NCBI GenBank assembly: GCA_964346815.1
Contig: CAYFWF010000007.1
Span: 62,001-126,000 of the forward strand
Reading direction: 5' to 3'
Source of the DNA: CAYFWF01 sp964346815
Lineage (GTDB): Bacteria > Acidobacteriota > Aminicenantia > Aminicenantales > Aminicenantaceae
DNA: 64,000 bases
Shown here: piece by piece, positions 61,420-64,000 of the stretch
Layout of the letters: every line of letters begins with the position of its first letter
Position numbering within the stretch: position 1 is the stretch's first letter
Translations under genes and position numbers: made by a program
The notes under the pieces: generated by a model
What the model was told of the DNA's origin: nothing
Databases searched by the model: none
The model's input: the letters and a program-made list of their open reading frames with translations, nothing else

Positions 61420-63777
61420 ATGAGCGATAAAAAGACAAAATCTTTTCTTTCAGACGAAGAAAAAAGCCGATCCTCCGGAGAGGATCTTAAAGCCACAAAA
61501 ACCATTCCGCCCTCATCCGCGAGCAGTCCAGAAGTCATAGACAACTACCGTATCATCCAGAAGCTGGGCGAAGGGGGAATGGGAGAGGTTTACGAGGCCG
61601 AACAGACTGTGCCCATTCGGCGCAGGGTCGCTCTCAAGATTATCAAGTGGGGGATGGACACCAATCAGGTGGTGGCTCGTTTCGAATCGGAGCGGCAGGC
61701 TCTGGCTTTGATGGATCATTCCAACATAGCCAAAGTCTTCGATGCCGGAGCGACAGAAAAAGGACGTCCGTACTTTGTAATGGAATGCGTGAAAGGTGTC
61801 CCGATCACAGATTACTGCGATACGAACCGCCTGAATAACCGCCAGAGGCTCGAGCTTTTTATCCAGGTCTGTGAGGGAATTCAGCATGCCCATCAGAAAG
61901 GGATCATCCACCGGGATATCAAAGCCTCCAATGTGCTGGTGACTATTCAAGATGACAGGCCAGTTCCCAAAATCATCGACTTTGGAGTCGCCAAAGCGAT
62001 ATCGCAGAGATTGACAGAGAGAACGATGTTCACAGAGTTAGGGCAGCTCATCGGAACGCCCGAGTACATGAGTCCGGAACAGGCCGAGATGACAGGGCTG
62101 GACGTAGACACCCGCACGGATGTGTATTCTCTGGGGGTGCTTTTGTATGAGCTGATTGTCGGCGTGCTTCCATTCGAATCCGAAGAGCTTCGCAGTGCTG
62201 GGTTTGACGAAATTCGCAAAAGAATCCGAGAGCAAGAGCCCCCCAAGCCGAGCACGAGGCTGACCACTCCTGGATTTGACACGGATCATGCGATAAAAAG
62301 CCGTCAGACGGATTTGTCTGCACTTGCCAAACAGCTCAAAGGAGAGCTGGATTGGATCACCATGAAGGCTATGGCCAAGGATAGAACGCTGCGTTACGCT
62401 TCTGCCTCTGAGCTTGCCGCGGATGTCAAGAGGTATCTGAAGCACGAACCTGTTACGGCAGGTCCCCCGAGCGCAGTGTATCGTCTGAGGAAGTATGCCA
62501 GAAGACATAAGGCAGGAGTAGCGGCGGCAGCGGTCGTTGTGCTCGCTTTGGTTATAGGAATAACGGGAACCACTATCGGCTTATTGAAGGCCGTAAAGGC
62601 AGAACAAAAAGCAAAAGAAGAGGCCGTCACAGCGCAGCAGGTGACGGATTTTTTAGTAGATCTTTTCGAGGTCACCGATCCAAGTGAGTCCAAAGGGAAT
62701 ACGATTACCGCGCGGGAAATTTTGGATAAAGGCTCAGAAAAAATCGAAGAGGAGCTCCAGGATCAGCCCCGGATTCAATCCCGTCTGATGGAGACAATGG
62801 GAAGAGTCTACAGGAACTTGGGGCTTTATACTCTGGCTGCTCCCATATTGGAGAAATCCCTTTCCCTTAAACGCAAAATATACGGGGAGGAACATCTGGA
62901 AGTCGCTGCCGGCCTTCACACCCTGGCGGTGCTCTATGACACTCAGGGAAAATACCAGGAAGCGGAATCTTTCTTTCGTCAATCCCTGGAGATCAAGGAA
63001 AAGATTTTCGGCCAGGATCACCCGGAGGTGGCAAGAGGTCTTAACAGCATGGCTGTAGTATACTGGAATCAGGGGAAATATGCGGAGGCGGAGCCGCTTT
63101 TTCAAAGGGCTCTTGCCATTAAAGAGAAGGCCTTGGGGCCGGGCGACCCCGATGTCGGCAACACTCTCACCAACCTTGGAGTGCTCTATCACCTCCAGGA
63201 TAAGTTCGGAGAAGCAGAGCCTCTTTTCAAACGGGCATTAGCGATTTCAGAGAAAACTCTGGGGGAAGACCATCCAGATGTGGCCGCCAGTCTGAATAAT
63301 TTGGGCTCTCTTTATGAAGACATGGGAAGGCCAGAAGAGGCAGAGCCTCGTTATGAGCGTGCACTGGAGATTTGGGAAAAAACCCTTGGTCCTGATCATT
63401 CGGATGTAGGGATTGCATTGCACAATCTGGCGAATCTCTACAGGGACCAGGAGAAATACGAAAAAGCAGAACCTTTTTATCTCCGCTCTCAGTCTATTTT
63501 CGAAAATGCCTTGGGAGAGGATCACCCTTATATGGCTTACAGCTTTCGAGAACAGGCAAATCTGTACAGAAATCAGGAGCAATATGACAAGGCAGAGGTC
63601 CTGTATAAAAGGTCGCTTGAGATTTTCGAGAGGAGCATGGGGCCGGATCATCTGAACGTGGCGGAGACTCTGGAGAATTATGCCCTGCTGCTGCGGATGA
63701 TCGACCACAGCGGCGAAGCAGATAGTCTTGAAGAGCGTGCCAAAGCCATCCGTGATAAATCTAACTTCAAGCAATAA
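61420..63777 (+). CDS. Ser/Thr protein kinase with kinesin-light-chain-type TPR array
   Basis: A 785-residue protein. I start at 61420 because the promoter overlaps an earlier TTG; the ribosome site is weak. A charged N-terminus precedes the kinase domain (43-350): GEGGMGEVYEAEQ, Lys73, IIHRDIKASN (Asp166), IIDFGVAKA and GTPEYMSPEQ. One membrane helix follows (AGVAAAAVVVLALVIGITG). The rest consists of about seven regular 42-residue TPR units of the form EAEPLFQRALAIKEKALG..HPDVA..LNNLG.LY. Kinases with this tail are common in Planctomycetes and Acidobacteriota. The regular repeats differ from the irregular TPRs in the kinase at 26363, so the two are not recent duplicates. Partner and signal are unknown. 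Confidence 0.93.
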   Translation: MSDKKTKSFLSDEEKSRSSGEDLKATKTIPPSSASSPEVIDNYRIIQKLGEGGMGEVYEAEQTVPIRRRVALKIIKWGMDTNQVVARFESERQALALMDHSNIAKVFDAGATEKGRPYFVMECVKGVPITDYCDTNRLNNRQRLELFIQVCEGIQHAHQKGIIHRDIKASNVLVTIQDDRPVPKIIDFGVAKAISQRLTERTMFTELGQLIGTPEYMSPEQAEMTGLDVDTRTDVYSLGVLLYELIVGVLPFESEELRSAGFDEIRKRIREQEPPKPSTRLTTPGFDTDHAIKSRQTDLSALAKQLKGELDWITMKAMAKDRTLRYASASELAADVKRYLKHEPVTAGPPSAVYRLRKYARRHKAGVAAAAVVVLALVIGITGTTIGLLKAVKAEQKAKEEAVTAQQVTDFLVDLFEVTDPSESKGNTITAREILDKGSEKIEEELQDQPRIQSRLMETMGRVYRNLGLYTLAAPILEKSLSLKRKIYGEEHLEVAAGLHTLAVLYDTQGKYQEAESFFRQSLEIKEKIFGQDHPEVARGLNSMAVVYWNQGKYAEAEPLFQRALAIKEKALGPGDPDVGNTLTNLGVLYHLQDKFGEAEPLFKRALAISEKTLGEDHPDVAASLNNLGSLYEDMGRPEEAEPRYERALEIWEKTLGPDHSDVGIALHNLANLYRDQEKYEKAEPFYLRSQSIFENALGEDHPYMAYSFREQANLYRNQEQYDKAEVLYKRSLEIFERSMGPDHLNVAETLENYALLLRMIDHSGEADSLEERAKAIRDKSNFKQ

Positions 63778-63831
63778 AAAATGGGGGAAAACGGAAATTT
63801 TATAACTTGAGGTTCTAAAGAGATTTATTCC

Positions 63832-63860
63832 TTGAGGTTAACAAAAAGAGCTGCTACTAT
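63832..63860 (+). promoter_or_regulatory. Promoter giving a leaderless transcript
   Basis: TTGAGG (63832-63837), 17 bases, TACTAT (63855-63860). The start site would fall near 63867, one to three bases before the ATG at 63869. Confidence 0.45.
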
Positions 63861-63868
63861 TTAGCAAG

Positions 63869-64000
63869 ATGGATAAAGATGAAATTATCGCACTTATCAG
63901 GCAGACAGAATCCCCGCTAAAAAAACAACTTTTAGCAGTCGCCCTGATTTCGCATCTTCTTCGAGAAAGAGGGAAAGAGGTGCCTATCATAATCGGTGGG
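63869..64000 (+). CDS. N-terminus of an unknown cytosolic protein (partial)
   Basis: The first 44 codons of a gene cut by the right edge. The visible part, MDKDEIIALIRQTESPLKK then QLLAVALISHLLRERGK and EVPIIIGG, shows two helices and the start of a strand. A strand ending in IIIGG after ..LRERG is how some nucleotidyltransferase-like (MNT/DUF6036-type) proteins of toxin-antitoxin or defence loci begin, but too little is visible to claim it. There is no ribosome site before the ATG. The promoter position suggests a leaderless message. Confidence 0.5.
   Translation, partial: MDKDEIIALIRQTESPLKKQLLAVALISHLLRERGKEVPIIIGG

Overview
The window looks like chromosomal DNA from an uncultured, peptide- and plant-glycan-degrading Gram-negative bacterium. 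Candidatus Aminicenantes or another Acidobacteriota relative is my best guess. This is inferred from gene content: Ser/Thr kinases fused to TPR arrays, a PadR/HAAS-sensor/MacB-permease operon, many exported peptidases, lipoprotein glycosidases and outer-membrane-type proteins. No rRNA, tRNA or marker phylogeny is present to prove it. No CRISPR array, phage or intact transposon was seen. Sigma-70-type promoters with a recurrent TTGACT -35 element and AGGAGG ribosome sites are common.

Layout. 1-2713 (minus): Gfo/Idh/MocA oxidoreductase, DUF1080 3-keto-glycoside hydrolase-like protein and a ThuA-like protein cut by the window edge. 2877-6235 (minus): an NTF2-like gene remnant, an Nramp-fold transporter without the metal motif, and a gamma-glutamyltranspeptidase-family enzyme. 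6358-8595 (plus): a small membrane protein and a heparinase II/III-like lyase. 8632-11621: small unknown proteins, an outer-membrane-like protein behind a textbook sigma-54 promoter, and an SDR epimerase. 11901-16454 (plus): padR, two tandem HAAS-sensor membrane proteins and a MacB-type permease. 16600-29473: M24 peptidase, M81 (MlrC) lipoprotein, HrpA helicase, M20 amidohydrolase, a small lipoprotein and a zinc-ribbon/kinase/TPR protein. 29647-31830: isoprenylcysteine methyltransferase-like enzyme, an alpha/beta-hydrolase remnant and an exported protein with a duplicated domain.

31961-50917 is a carbohydrate island. A ROK kinase, a FucP-type MFS porter and a GH2 enzyme of the exo-beta-glucosaminidase type precede a five-gene minus-strand operon: SSS transporter, AraB, AraD, a FucI-fold isomerase and a zinc alcohol dehydrogenase. 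Next come two convergent GH127/GH146 beta-L-arabinofuranosidases, a mutarotase and a GH51 alpha-L-arabinofuranosidase. Together they would release L-arabinose outside the cytoplasm, import it with sodium, and convert it through L-ribulose and L-ribulose-5-phosphate to D-xylulose-5-phosphate. AraA itself is absent, so the FucI-type protein is the likely L-arabinose isomerase.

50966-64000: two alpha/beta hydrolases, a beta-lactamase-fold/TPR lipoprotein, a matrixin-like protease, a CocE/S15 hydrolase with a C-terminal membrane anchor, a TPR-zincin-TPR protein, a second kinase/TPR protein and the start of an unknown gene that may be leaderless.

The most unusual non-coding signal is a 27-28 bp repeat (core GGTGACAG..ATACGCAATCACC) found downstream of four genes in the sense orientation. 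At three of these sites repeat sequence supplies the stop codon, and at one it forms an inverted pair. A second repeat family (GCAATCT type) occurs three times, and one copy supplies a near-consensus promoter.
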